A stretch of DNA of 64,000 nt from Halodesulfovibrio sp. (lineage in GTDB: Bacteria; Desulfobacterota; Desulfovibrionia; Desulfovibrionales; Desulfovibrionaceae), in contig NZ_JAOARI010000035.1 in the NCBI RefSeq assembly GCF_025210605.1, positions 1-64,000 of the forward strand. The letters run 5' to 3'. Positions 55,708 to 63,923 of the stretch are shown piece after piece. The notes beneath the pieces are model-generated. The model did no database searches, was not told the origin of the DNA, and worked only from the letters and a program-made list of their open reading frames with translations. The translations under genes were made by a program, and so were the position numbers. The first letter of the stretch is position 1. The number at the start of each line of letters is the position of its first letter.

Positions 55708-56606
55708 ATGAAAAATATTTCCACGACAACATCCATGCCAAACAGCACCCCAGTAGCATTCATCCCTTTCGTCATCGATAACGATTCAGAATGGAACACA
55801 CGCTACTTTTACCAAAATGAAAATTACTATTTTTCACTTTCAGATATTTGCAGAGCAATTGGGGCTAACTTTAGCCATACAAAGAATTTACTTACAGAAG
55901 AAGAACTGTGTTCATACACTTCTTCTATCGAGCAGGATAAAAAAATACTGAAGATTATGTAACAGTGTCCGGACTGCTCTATCTTCTTCACCGATTAGGC
56001 TACCTTTAACCTGACGAATATCGAGAATGGTTCATTTCTGAAGCACTCCCTTCTATCTATCGAAAAGAAGCTCTTCACCTACCAGAAAACTATATCCCTG
56101 GCACACTGCCTTCACTTCCAAAAAACTACTCAGAAGCTGTGACCCAACTAATTGAAGCAGCAGATGAAAGAAATGAACTCAAAGCAAAACTGTCTGAAGA
56201 GCGCCAGTCAAAAGGAAGGATTAGCGGAGAACGTGAAGCATCAATGGTGGAAAACATTTCTGCTAAGAATAAAAAAATTAGAAAGCTGGAAAATAGATTA
56301 GGGGAAGGTGAACACTGGATGAAAGCTGATACAATTACTTGGGCTAAGGAAATGTTTCCAGAAGCTAATACTAATGCAGTATTTTGGGCTCTTGGTACTC
56401 GCCTTACGCACTGGTGTGAATCAGGAGAACGCCCTATCAAGAAGGTACCTGGACAGCACTTCAATACTGTTAATGCCTATCCTGCAGTAGCTATTGAAAG
56501 CTACCAGAAATTTCTCCAGAGCAATTCAGAGGAACAGGAAAAGATTGCTGAACTGATCAAAAAAAGAGCATCTATTCCTACTGTACTTCCACTTACTCGC
56601 CAGTAA
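55708..56606 (+). pseudogene. Bro-N domain phage antirepressor, broken
   Basis: The first part (55708-55962) encodes a Bro-N start (RYFYQNENYYFSLSDICRAIG). Restoring one A to the A7 run at 55939-55945 gives DKKNTEDYVTVSGLLYLLHRLGYL, then a TAA, then PDEYREWFISEALPSIYRKEA, the typical antirepressor core, and onwards through a coiled coil to 56606. So one frameshift and one nonsense change are needed. The first codon choice (ATG 55708) is uncertain. Antirepressors release phage or satellite promoters from repression. Confidence 0.8.
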
Positions 56607-56615
56607 TTGATAAAC

Positions 56616-56647
56616 AAAAGGCACAGCATAATGCTGTGCCTTTTATT
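56616..56647. terminator. Bidirectional terminator
   Basis: aaaaggcacagcat pairs with atgctgtgccttt, between the convergent antirepressor and DUF4238 genes. Confidence 0.8.
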
Positions 56648-56659
56648 TGTCTAAACTCA

Positions 56660-57661
56660 TCAGCTTTTCTTTTCAAAACCGTGCACTTTCCACTTCATAC
56701 CTTCTTTGTATTCTGGATGATCTTCAATCATGCGCTTTGGCAAAGAAAAATCATTCGTACTTGAATAAAGATATCGTCGTGACCATTCTGTTTGAAGCGA
56801 GTTTATAAAGGTAACATGATCGTCTTCACAAAGTAATGGGCTTTCACCACTCAAAGCTGCAAGCACTGACTCTGCTTGCACTTTTCCTGCTCGTGGAAAA
56901 GAAGACAAGAGGGTCATCTTTGCCAATAATTCTTTTGCTTCATTTTCAAGCTTATCTGTCAATGTAGGGCAATACATTGCTAAAACGATATTTTTTGACA
57001 ATGGCATATATATTTGAATGCCTTTACAAGCGAGACCTAATGAAGCTCTCAAAGGGCTATCGTTATCGTTTGCCAAAACAACAGGGGTATCCGAAAGATG
57101 AAATACAGCGCCTGCTGGAGGGGTTAGTAAAAACCACTTTTTAAGGAAAATTAGTTTTGCAAACTCCTCACACTCAGGAATTAACATGCACGCATTGGCT
57201 TTTATCTCTTCTTCTGAAGGTTCCTGTTCTCCTTCAAGCTCACGTACTCCTGTAAGTTCTTCAGCAATATCAAAAAACATTTGGGAAATCCAAGCACAAT
57301 GCTCTCGAGTCGTTGGAGAACGAGTCATTTGCATAGCAATGAAAAAAGAAATTGCACCTCGCTCCTCGAACGTCAGATCATCAATACGCTGACGTGAGAC
57401 GATGTTAGAAACTATTGGAGCAAGTTCGTTTTCTATTCGTGCAAGTCCAAACTCAGCTGTGACCTTAAAGTCTTCTATTTTGAAATCATAATACTTATTT
57501 TCGCAGCCCACATCTCGGATATTCGCAGTAAAAATTATATCGCTGTGCTTATCATACACAAAAACCATTTTCCTCTTCGCACGCGGGTTCTTAGCAAAAC
57601 CTTTTAGGATAAATTTTGGCACATAATGCTGCTTAACAGGCTGTTTTGTTTTTTTTGACAT
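56660..57661 (-). CDS. DUF4238-domain protein
   Basis: The 333 aa protein starts with the DUF4238 signature KQHYVPKFILKGFAKNP and has FVYDKHSDIIFTANIRDVGCENKYYD and FIAMQMTRSPTTREH. Members are frequently found in genomic islands. The biochemical role is unknown; a defence or toxin role is possible. It lies between the antirepressor remnant and the recombinase, 92 bp from the latter, on the same strand. Confidence 0.75.
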   Translation of the reverse strand: MSKKTKQPVKQHYVPKFILKGFAKNPRAKRKMVFVYDKHSDIIFTANIRDVGCENKYYDFKIEDFKVTAEFGLARIENELAPIVSNIVSRQRIDDLTFEERGAISFFIAMQMTRSPTTREHCAWISQMFFDIAEELTGVRELEGEQEPSEEEIKANACMLIPECEEFAKLIFLKKWFLLTPPAGAVFHLSDTPVVLANDNDSPLRASLGLACKGIQIYMPLSKNIVLAMYCPTLTDKLENEAKELLAKMTLLSSFPRAGKVQAESVLAALSGESPLLCEDDHVTFINSLQTEWSRRYLYSSTNDFSLPKRMIEDHPEYKEGMKWKVHGFEKKS

Positions 57662-57753
57662 ACTTGTACTCCTTTTCAGAAGAGAACCTTGATATCTTGT
57701 AAATTAGCCCATTAAACCTATCAAATTAGAATATTATAATATTATTATCCCTC

Positions 57754-58323
57754 TTAACTCTTCGCTCTTCTTTTAGCCCGCGCAACAGTACTTTCTGAAC
57801 ATCCCATAAGTTTAGAAATCTGAGCAACACTTTTGCCTTGTGCTACATGCTCCATAATTACCACATCAGAATGCTGCTTATTATGAGCTTCACCATTCTT
57901 CTTTCGATACACGCCACGCTCTCTGGCTGCTGCAATTCCTAGCATCTGACGTTCTTTTCGAAGATTAGTCTCAAACTCAGCCATTACAGAGAGCGTCTGA
58001 AAAAACATCAGTCCTTCAGGACTACTGGTATCGATATTACGATCCAGAATTACTAATGATGCACCCTTAGATTGAATCTCTTCGAGCATATTGAGTGCAT
58101 CTTTCGTTGAACGAGCAAAGCGATCCATTTTCCATACAACAAGCGTGTCGCCTTTATCTATATGACGAAGAATCTCTTGCAGCTTTGGCCTTGCAGTGTT
58201 CGTCCCTGAAGCCTTCTCTTCAAACAATCCTCCCTCTGGATATGCTTTAATAAGAGCTTCAGATTGAGCAGCAGTATTTTGGTCTGTCGAACTAACTCGG
58301 GCATAGAGGTAGATTTTACTCAT
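57754..58323 (-). CDS. Serine recombinase (resolvase/invertase type)
   Basis: The 189 aa protein carries the catalytic serine region YLYARVSSTDQNTAAQ (S11 likely the nucleophile), VVWKMDRFARS, and GLMFFQTLSVMAEFET, plus a C-terminal helix-turn-helix SVAQISKLMGCSESTVARA. It is normal size for a small resolvase/invertase. It may resolve dimers of the excised element or invert a segment; the divergent region upstream has inverted repeats suitable as a res site. Confidence 0.9.
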   Translation of the reverse strand: MSKIYLYARVSSTDQNTAAQSEALIKAYPEGGLFEEKASGTNTARPKLQEILRHIDKGDTLVVWKMDRFARSTKDALNMLEEIQSKGASLVILDRNIDTSSPEGLMFFQTLSVMAEFETNLRKERQMLGIAAARERGVYRKKNGEAHNKQHSDVVIMEHVAQGKSVAQISKLMGCSESTVARAKRRAKS

Positions 58324-58340
58324 GTGTCATCTCCAAAGGG

Positions 58341-58460
58341 GTGTCATGTAGTCTAGACCCTCTCCAGTCCAGACAAGTGGGATAAAAAAATGGCTTAACC
58401 ACGCAAGTGATTAAGCCGCACATGACACCCTGTCAAGTTGTATACTGTATGACAGGGTAG
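58341..58460. promoter_or_regulatory. Inverted-repeat region between recombinase and unknown cassette (possible res/operator)
   Basis: Three symmetric elements lie here. gtgtcatgt (58341-58349) is complementary to acatgacac (58420-58428). ggcttaa (58392-58398) pairs with ttaagcc (58411-58417). ccctgtca (58428-58435) pairs with tgacaggg (58450-58457) across agttgtatactgta. Recombinase target or divergent operator is inferred. Confidence 0.5.
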
Positions 58461-58586
58461 GATTTTAGCAATTCTATAGGATTTAAAATTTCTTAAAAAC
58501 TCCCCCTGATTTCTAAAACAATTCCTATATGTTCCAAACATAGGTTGAGTAACTCACCTACTATAACAATCCGGAGGATAACCATC

Positions 58587-58907
58587 ATGATTCATACCAT
58601 TAAAGACTTAACAGTTGATACATTAGATAAAGTCAGCACTCCCGCAACTCGTGCAGGTAATACTGTTGAGCGAATTGCAACAATGATTGCTCATGGAGTA
58701 GACGAAGAAGTGGTGGCTTTACAGTTATCTAAGAATAGCCATCACAACTATGATTACACAACAGCAGATGTCCAAAGTTGCTGCAAGCTCTTTGCTGATA
58801 CAAAAACTAAAGTTGTGGTTACCAAAAAACAAACCAGAGCACTGATAGAAGACCAAGGAACTTCTACCACCAACACCAAAGACTGTACTCCCATCTTTGA
58901 ATTCTAA
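58587..58907 (+). CDS. Unknown small protein, first gene of a three-gene cassette
   Basis: The 106 aa product has a helical centre that resembles a helix-turn-helix (VERIATMIAHGVDEEVVALQ then YTTADVQSCCKLF). GGAGG (58572-58576) precedes ATG 58587. It is separated from the next gene by 11 bp. It could be the regulator of the cassette. No family recognised. Confidence 0.6.
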   Translation: MIHTIKDLTVDTLDKVSTPATRAGNTVERIATMIAHGVDEEVVALQLSKNSHHNYDYTTADVQSCCKLFADTKTKVVVTKKQTRALIEDQGTSTTNTKDCTPIFEF

Positions 58908-58918
58908 AAGGAGTTTGT

Positions 58919-59650
58919 ATGAATCGCTGCATAACCTCAGGAATTGAGGCCTACTTAAAAGAGCAAAGCCTCAGCCTATCTACTGAGGATTTAAAGACAT
59001 TTCTAAATGACCCAGACCAGATAGAAACTAGAACTATCTTTGATGGAAAAGTACTCACTGGAGAACACAGCCTTCACTATTCTGAATACCTATACAAAAA
59101 TCACTTAACAGAAGAGCAAAAAAAACACATTTTCTCTTCTGGTTACGAACTTGGTCACCCTGGCAAAATCCCAAGTCAATCTGAAGCTGACTTATTTCAG
59201 TACCTAACTGAAACATATGGAGGTGACGATGTAGAAGGCTTGGTTAAGCACATAAAAAAACACGTCTCAAAGCTTGTCGGCATTCCTTTTAAACGTCTTA
59301 TTAAAGACGATAGAAGCACAGCATACAAGGTGCTCACTTTATTTTATCGAATTAGTCGAAATCACAAAAAGCAACTTTTCACATTCATAGAAAAACGTTG
59401 CGAAAACAAGGCTGAGTTTGAACTGCGTTCATCTTACCCATACGAGGCTGAAAAAAATTCAAGCAAACGAGAAAAAGCTTATCTCAATACAGCAATCTTG
59501 GCAGAACTACTTTGCAATCTTGCTTATGGAATGTCTGAGGATGAATTGAAAATAGCGCGAAGAATCAATACAGAACTAGCTGAAGCTGGTTTAAATATGG
59601 CGCCTTACATCCGCACAGAGGTAATTGGAGAAGAAAAAAAAATCCCCTAA
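58919..59650 (+). CDS. Unknown protein, second gene of the cassette
   Basis: The 243 aa soluble protein has a mixed acidic/basic helical composition. AAAAGGAG lies upstream of ATG 58919. No motif is seen. Its last 26 bp overlap the next gene, in another frame, at a run of nine A (59634-59642). Losing one A there would fuse the two genes. Confidence 0.65.
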   Translation: MNRCITSGIEAYLKEQSLSLSTEDLKTFLNDPDQIETRTIFDGKVLTGEHSLHYSEYLYKNHLTEEQKKHIFSSGYELGHPGKIPSQSEADLFQYLTETYGGDDVEGLVKHIKKHVSKLVGIPFKRLIKDDRSTAYKVLTLFYRISRNHKKQLFTFIEKRCENKAEFELRSSYPYEAEKNSSKREKAYLNTAILAELLCNLAYGMSEDELKIARRINTELAEAGLNMAPYIRTEVIGEEKKIP

Positions 59651-60446
59651 CCATTCTACTAGAAATATCGATATCGCATTGCAAAACCTACTGGAGCTAC
59701 CTTCTTCAGACCATCTCCCTGACACTTATCAATTGCTATTCCGGTTGTATGCAGCAATATCTTTGCAGGAATATTCCTTTCGCGTACACTCAAATAAATT
59801 CTTAGCAAACTTCGTCTATTCTACCGAAATAAAGATGGAAAAGCTCTATAAAGCACGGATAAAGTCATTTGGGGATAAAGATGTTCTATCGCACTTGCTA
59901 GGCTACAAAGTTAAAAAAATAACAGCGAATTTAAGACTTCAAGCTGAATTCGTAAAACACATCATTCTTACTTATTCAGTTGGTAAGCCGTCGTCCATCA
60001 CTGAACGCTTTGGCTCAATGAATTTCCAAATAATTATGGCCATGATTATGCATCATGAAAAATGCAAGATCAAAATCCCATCAAAAATTAAGGGCATTAG
60101 TGATGTGCCAAACTCGGTAACATCAATACTAAAAGATGCAGTAAGCTATGCAAAAAACAATTCAGGAGAATTTCCTCCTCTATCTAGGTACTCAGAAGCA
60201 TTAGTTATGTATTGGGAAATGCGTTATCATCTTCTTGTTAACGCATTGATGTCAGAGGACATTGCATCTGGTGTCAACAGGATGCAAAAAATTGCAGAGT
60301 TAGAGTTACTGGTAGACGATAAGTTAGTACAATTTTTTTCGTATAAAGATTCGTCTGCATTTCATGCTTTACCTGAATTGCCATCCAAGTTTGCCAAGCT
60401 GCTTGGTTATGAACCTGGAAAGTACATCGATATTGAGAGCCTTTAG
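59625..60446 (+). CDS. Unknown protein, third gene of the cassette
   Basis: The 273 aa protein starts at a TTG (59625) followed by a lysine-rich stretch encoded by the A9 run. The rest is helical, with LQAEFVKHIILTYSVGKPSS and FGSMNFQIIMAMIMHHEKCK as the most hydrophobic parts. It may be translated by coupling to the second gene or joined to it by slippage at the A9. No family recognised. Confidence 0.6.
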   Translation: MEKKKKSPNHSTRNIDIALQNLLELPSSDHLPDTYQLLFRLYAAISLQEYSFRVHSNKFLANFVYSTEIKMEKLYKARIKSFGDKDVLSHLLGYKVKKITANLRLQAEFVKHIILTYSVGKPSSITERFGSMNFQIIMAMIMHHEKCKIKIPSKIKGISDVPNSVTSILKDAVSYAKNNSGEFPPLSRYSEALVMYWEMRYHLLVNALMSEDIASGVNRMQKIAELELLVDDKLVQFFSYKDSSAFHALPELPSKFAKLLGYEPGKYIDIESL

Positions 60447-60527
60447 CCCCCCCTGTAAAAACTCTAGCAACCACTTTAGCAGCCTAACCCTTGATAAAAT
60501 TTTCAAGGTGGGCATTTTCCGCAAAAA

Positions 60528-60564
60528 CAAAAAGGCTCTTGAGTTATTTCAAGAGCCTTTTCAG
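60528..60564. terminator. Bidirectional terminator
   Basis: aaaaggctcttga (60529-60541) pairs with caagagccttttc around gttattt. It separates the cassette from the convergent regulator gene. Confidence 0.85.
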
Positions 60565-60571
60565 TATTAAT

Positions 60572-61717
60572 CTATGAAGGGTAAAGCGCTAAAATTTTTG
60601 ATGTTGTACTGGCTTTCTGCTTTTGCAACTCATTGATCAGTTTATCGGGTACACCCTGAATCTCAAGCACATCCTTAATCTCATTTTGAAGCAGCCCAGT
60701 CTTTTCTTCAAGAAACTCAAGTGAGACAGAATCCGCAATTAACTGCAAAGCTTCTGCAAAAAGCACAGACTGTTCTTTTGGAAATTCCCCAGGTTCATTT
60801 ATTCGAATCCCTTGAGCATTCATGTTCTTAACTGCACGAGTATAGGACGACTCTGAAATAACTTTTAAATCTTTTGCTCGATATAACAATGCACCAATAG
60901 ACACTTTCCATCGAAGTTTAAGATCGACAAATAGTTTGAGGTTCCACCGCTTCGGACATTCTTCTTTAAAAGTCATCCAAGGAAGTAAAAAAGCACTTGC
61001 AAAGCGATTGGCTTCACGCTCTTCTTTACTTGTATGAAGTTCCCCTTCTCCATGAAGGATTAAATGACCAAGTTCATGCGCAAGATCAAACCGAAGACGA
61101 CTACTGGGCTTATCGCTACACAAAAAGATAAATGGAACATTCAAAATTCTAGTCGAAAAGGCATCAACCTTTTTATATTCCTCGCCAGAAAGGTATACAA
61201 TATTAACACCATGACTCTCAAGAAATGCTGTTAGATCATCGATTGGAGAAGCATTAAGTCCCATATCCTTTCTTATCTGCAGCGCAATCTCTTCTATTTC
61301 ATAAACCGAAGAAGCTTCCTTCTGATAATCTATAAACTGATCTTCTGGAAAAAGTACCCCTTCTTCTTTAAATAGAAAAAGTAAGTTAGCTATTGCTTGG
61401 CCTTTTCTAATTGCTCTTCTTCTATCAGCAACTGAAGTTGAGCGTAGGCACCTAAAATGACATTTATCCGGTTCAACCAATGCAGCATCAAAAGTCTTAT
61501 TCGACAAAAAACTTGGTGAAACCATCAACAGTCGAGAAAGAGTAAAAAAAGTTTCGATATCAGGGGCAAGGTCACCTTTCTCTATTCTAGTAATAGCAGC
61601 AGGAGTCTTCCCTAATCTTTCGGCAAGTTCTTTTTTTGTAAAACCCCGCAACTCTCGAGCCACTGTCACTGACTGGGGGGAAAACGTATTTAGATAATAT
61701 TGCAGGGCTCTTTTCAT
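60572..61717 (-). CDS. XRE regulator with ImmA/IrrE metalloprotease domain
   Basis: The 381 aa protein has an N-terminal XRE helix-turn-helix (residues 22-50, GFTKKELAERLGKTPAAITR) and a COG2856 zinc protease domain with H214-E-L-G-H218 and a downstream EEREANRFASAFLLP. Such proteins cut a repressor in response to DNA damage or phage signals, or act as antitoxin. The gene upstream (61738-62418) is 20 bp away on the same strand and is the likely partner. Confidence 0.88.
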   Translation of the reverse strand: MKRALQYYLNTFSPQSVTVARELRGFTKKELAERLGKTPAAITRIEKGDLAPDIETFFTLSRLLMVSPSFLSNKTFDAALVEPDKCHFRCLRSTSVADRRRAIRKGQAIANLLFLFKEEGVLFPEDQFIDYQKEASSVYEIEEIALQIRKDMGLNASPIDDLTAFLESHGVNIVYLSGEEYKKVDAFSTRILNVPFIFLCSDKPSSRLRFDLAHELGHLILHGEGELHTSKEEREANRFASAFLLPWMTFKEECPKRWNLKLFVDLKLRWKVSIGALLYRAKDLKVISESSYTRAVKNMNAQGIRINEPGEFPKEQSVLFAEALQLIADSVSLEFLEEKTGLLQNEIKDVLEIQGVPDKLINELQKQKASTTSKILALYPS

Positions 61718-61737
61718 AACTTAACTTTTGATTCCAT

Positions 61738-62418
61738 CTATACAGAGTCTTTTTTCTCAGGAGCAACCTCTTTCGTTGCCTTTTTACTGAGACGCAAACG
61801 TGTTTTTATTTCTGCAGAGGTATTGCTCACCGACTGTGCTGTGTCAATATCCAGAGTTGGCAACTCAGGCACAGTAACTGGCTCTCGGGTAAACAAAGTT
61901 TTAAAAGGTACAAAGTCGACAGCATTTTTTCCTTTTTTACCAGTTGCAGGGACTAGTCGACCAAGAACTGCTTTCTCTAATCCCCATTCCTCACTAATCT
62001 GAAGCCCAATAATTATTGAGCCGCAACGAAAATCGAACTCGTCTTCTAGACCTGGTAAAACAAAAGCTGGTTGAGCATAAGCTGCTTTTTTTGCTTTGTT
62101 TCCGCCCCTAGGAATGAAATCTATTCCTACTTTATGGCATCTAAAAGAAATACCATGCACATGAAACATTAAGTCCTTATTCGAGATCTGGATGTGATTT
62201 GCAGGCTTTAATCCCTTCTCTTTTATTTCTCTGAAGCGATTGAAATGGTTCTCCCAACAGATTGCCCCAAAAGAGTAATTCCCAAAATATTTATCCACAG
62301 AAAATGCCTCACAAGCAGCTTCTGCAGCAAGCTGAAAGTGGGAAAGTAAATACTCTAGGAAAAAATCTTTTACACAACCAAGTTGCTCTTCAGAAGGAAT
62401 AGGCTCGCTCATCAACAC
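61738..62418 (-). CDS. Unknown protein paired with the XRE-ImmA gene
   Basis: The 226 aa product has a soluble N-terminal part (residues 1-140) with KDLMFHVHGISFRCHKVG and a basic C-terminal tail (TRLRLSKKATKEVAPEKKDS). It lacks a known motif. The start codon is in a short series of Met residues. Operon position suggests a toxin, target or repressor for the neighbouring protease (inference). Confidence 0.6.
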   Translation of the reverse strand: MLMSEPIPSEEQLGCVKDFFLEYLLSHFQLAAEAACEAFSVDKYFGNYSFGAICWENHFNRFREIKEKGLKPANHIQISNKDLMFHVHGISFRCHKVGIDFIPRGGNKAKKAAYAQPAFVLPGLEDEFDFRCGSIIIGLQISEEWGLEKAVLGRLVPATGKKGKNAVDFVPFKTLFTREPVTVPELPTLDIDTAQSVSNTSAEIKTRLRLSKKATKEVAPEKKDSV

Positions 62419-62556
62419 CTCATGCTTTTTAAATTGTTTACTGATTGATTGTTTTTTGCAAAAAAATTAACTTGATGCAATTATTTTGTTCTTCATACAC
62501 ACTTTCTGCTACCATCAATCATACAATAAAAACAAATTATTAGAAAAAGGCTAACT

Positions 62557-63696
62557 ATGAACGTGTTTCTTGATACCAACATCTTACACAATGACCATTT
62601 AAGCTCAGCGTCTTTAAAGCGACTAGCCGCCCTTTCAAGTGCTGGAATTATCAATCTGTTCCTTCCAGACATTGTCACTCGAGAACTTACTAGCAACAAG
62701 GCATTAGAATTTTCCAATAATATTTCTTCATGCAGCAAGACACTCAAGAAGGCACTTAAGCAACATCATTTTTCAGATAAATTTTTAGCCGATTTCCAAG
62801 CTGTTAAGAATCAGCTTTTAGAAATAGAAAAAATTGCAGAGAAAGACATTGAAACAAACTTAACAAACTGGATTAAAGAGTCAAAAGCGACTCTTATTCC
62901 TTTTGAACATCACTTCATGGGATCAATCCTTGAACATTACTTCAAAGGTGGTGGCGCATTTGGCTCCCGTAAGAACCGTAAAGACTTTCCAGACGCCATG
63001 ATCGCTGCAACAATTTACAGCTTTGTAGAGAAAGCGGGGCCCTGCAGTGTAATTAGCAATGATAGCAATCTGTCAAAACACTTAAAAGAAAACAAAGAGA
63101 TAACTACCTATAGCTCAATCAGAAACTACTTAAAGCAGCTTGGTACAAAAATAGAATTTTCTGGCGGCCAAAAGATTTTAGACTACTTTTCTTCAAACCA
63201 CACTTCCAATCAACTTATTAAATTTTTTAAGAAAAACACAGATTATTTTGATTCTATCTATCTTGAAAATGACATGATCAGCAATAAAAGAGCGATCGAA
63301 GTTGAAGCTGACTATTTTGAAGTAAACTCTGCTGACTTTAACAATACAGAAGAGCTCACTGTAACCGACCTGAACTTTATCAATGAGAGCGAATTGGGTG
63401 GAAATATTTCTTTTGTTACTAACACTGGACTAAGCTACGTCACAGGCTACAAAGAGTGCTTAATGCTTGAAGAGTACAGAGATATTACCGTGTTTAGTGC
63501 GACAGGAAGTGGAGCATGTGAAATTGGCGAATCTGCTCTTATGAAGTTTTCTGGAGAGATCATTTTCAAACTTCTTAATAGGAAAGATGAACACATGATC
63601 GAACGACTTAATGAAACCCTGACATACAATGAGTTCAATGAGTTTTTTACAATAGAACTTGAGATAAAGACTGGCGAAATTTTAAACTATCTTTAA
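62557..63696 (+). CDS. PIN-domain protein with long C-terminal region
   Basis: The 379 aa protein opens with a PIN nuclease domain: D6 (NVFLDTN), E43 (VTRELT), DFPDAMIAA (D near 146) and SNDSNL (D near 169) give the acidic site for RNA cleavage. The remaining 200 residues form a separate mostly beta-like region (DADYFEV, ISFVTNTGLSYVTGY in part). It is the last gene before the tRNA, alone on the plus strand. No PIN antitoxin (Phd/RHH-type) is adjacent, unlike VapC. A DUF4935-type PIN protein is the nearest family I can think of. Confidence 0.75.
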   Translation: MNVFLDTNILHNDHLSSASLKRLAALSSAGIINLFLPDIVTRELTSNKALEFSNNISSCSKTLKKALKQHHFSDKFLADFQAVKNQLLEIEKIAEKDIETNLTNWIKESKATLIPFEHHFMGSILEHYFKGGGAFGSRKNRKDFPDAMIAATIYSFVEKAGPCSVISNDSNLSKHLKENKEITTYSSIRNYLKQLGTKIEFSGGQKILDYFSSNHTSNQLIKFFKKNTDYFDSIYLENDMISNKRAIEVEADYFEVNSADFNNTEELTVTDLNFINESELGGNISFVTNTGLSYVTGYKECLMLEEYRDITVFSATGSGACEIGESALMKFSGEIIFKLLNRKDEHMIERLNETLTYNEFNEFFTIELEIKTGEILNYL

Positions 63697-63781
63697 TCAT
63701 AAGATATTAACTACAATGGAACTACTGAGCACAGTAATGACGTAAGTGAGGAGAGACTGGGGATAAGAATTCACCAAGAAT

Positions 63782-63834
63782 AAAAAAAGCGTTTATAACA
63801 ACTTCGAAAAGCTATCATAAACGCTTGATTTTAC
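63782..63834 (-). terminator. Terminator-like hairpin of tRNA-Leu
   Basis: aaaaaagcgtttat pairs with ataaacgctt on the plus strand, across a loop like those at 41381 and 52415. It follows the 3' end of the tRNA on the minus strand and belongs to element 2. Confidence 0.6.
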
Positions 63835-63836
63835 TC

Positions 63837-63893
63837 TGGTACCCGGGGCCGGACTTGAACCGGCACGTCCTTGAGGACGAGAGATTTTAAGTC
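63837..63893 (-). repeat. Attachment-site copy R: 57 bp tRNA-Leu 3' half
   Basis: It is the 3' half of the intact tRNA gene and matches copies L and M except for one base in the variable loop (a at 63874 on the plus strand in ttgaggac, c in the others). Confidence 0.92.
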
Positions 63894-63923
63894 TCTTGTG
63901 TCTACCAATTCCACCACCCGGGC
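63837..63923 (-). tRNA. tRNA-Leu (UAA)
   Basis: The 87 nt gene on the minus strand starts GCCCGGG (63923-63917), has a D loop (GGAATTGGTAGACAC), anticodon stem-loop GAGACTTAAAATCTC with UAA at 63889-63887, a long class II variable arm (GTCCTCAAGGAC), T arm GGTTCAAGTCC and acceptor CCCGGGTA plus CCA encoded. Leu identity follows from the UAA anticodon and the class II arm. It is the insertion site of both elements. Confidence 0.97.

Larger units (their letters stand above)
52530..63893. mobile_element. Integrative element 2 (about 11.4 kb)
   Basis: It lies between att copies M and R and is next to the intact tRNA gene, so it probably inserted after element 1. It carries a frameshifted integrase, a frameshifted RepA-like ATPase, a broken antirepressor, a serine recombinase, an unknown cassette, an XRE-ImmA regulator pair and a PIN protein. 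No mobilisation genes are seen. Confidence 0.88.

Noticed and set aside
41434-63893. The three 57 bp copies as a CRISPR-like repeat
   Set aside because: They are 11 kb apart and exactly match the tRNA-Leu 3' half, so they are att sites.
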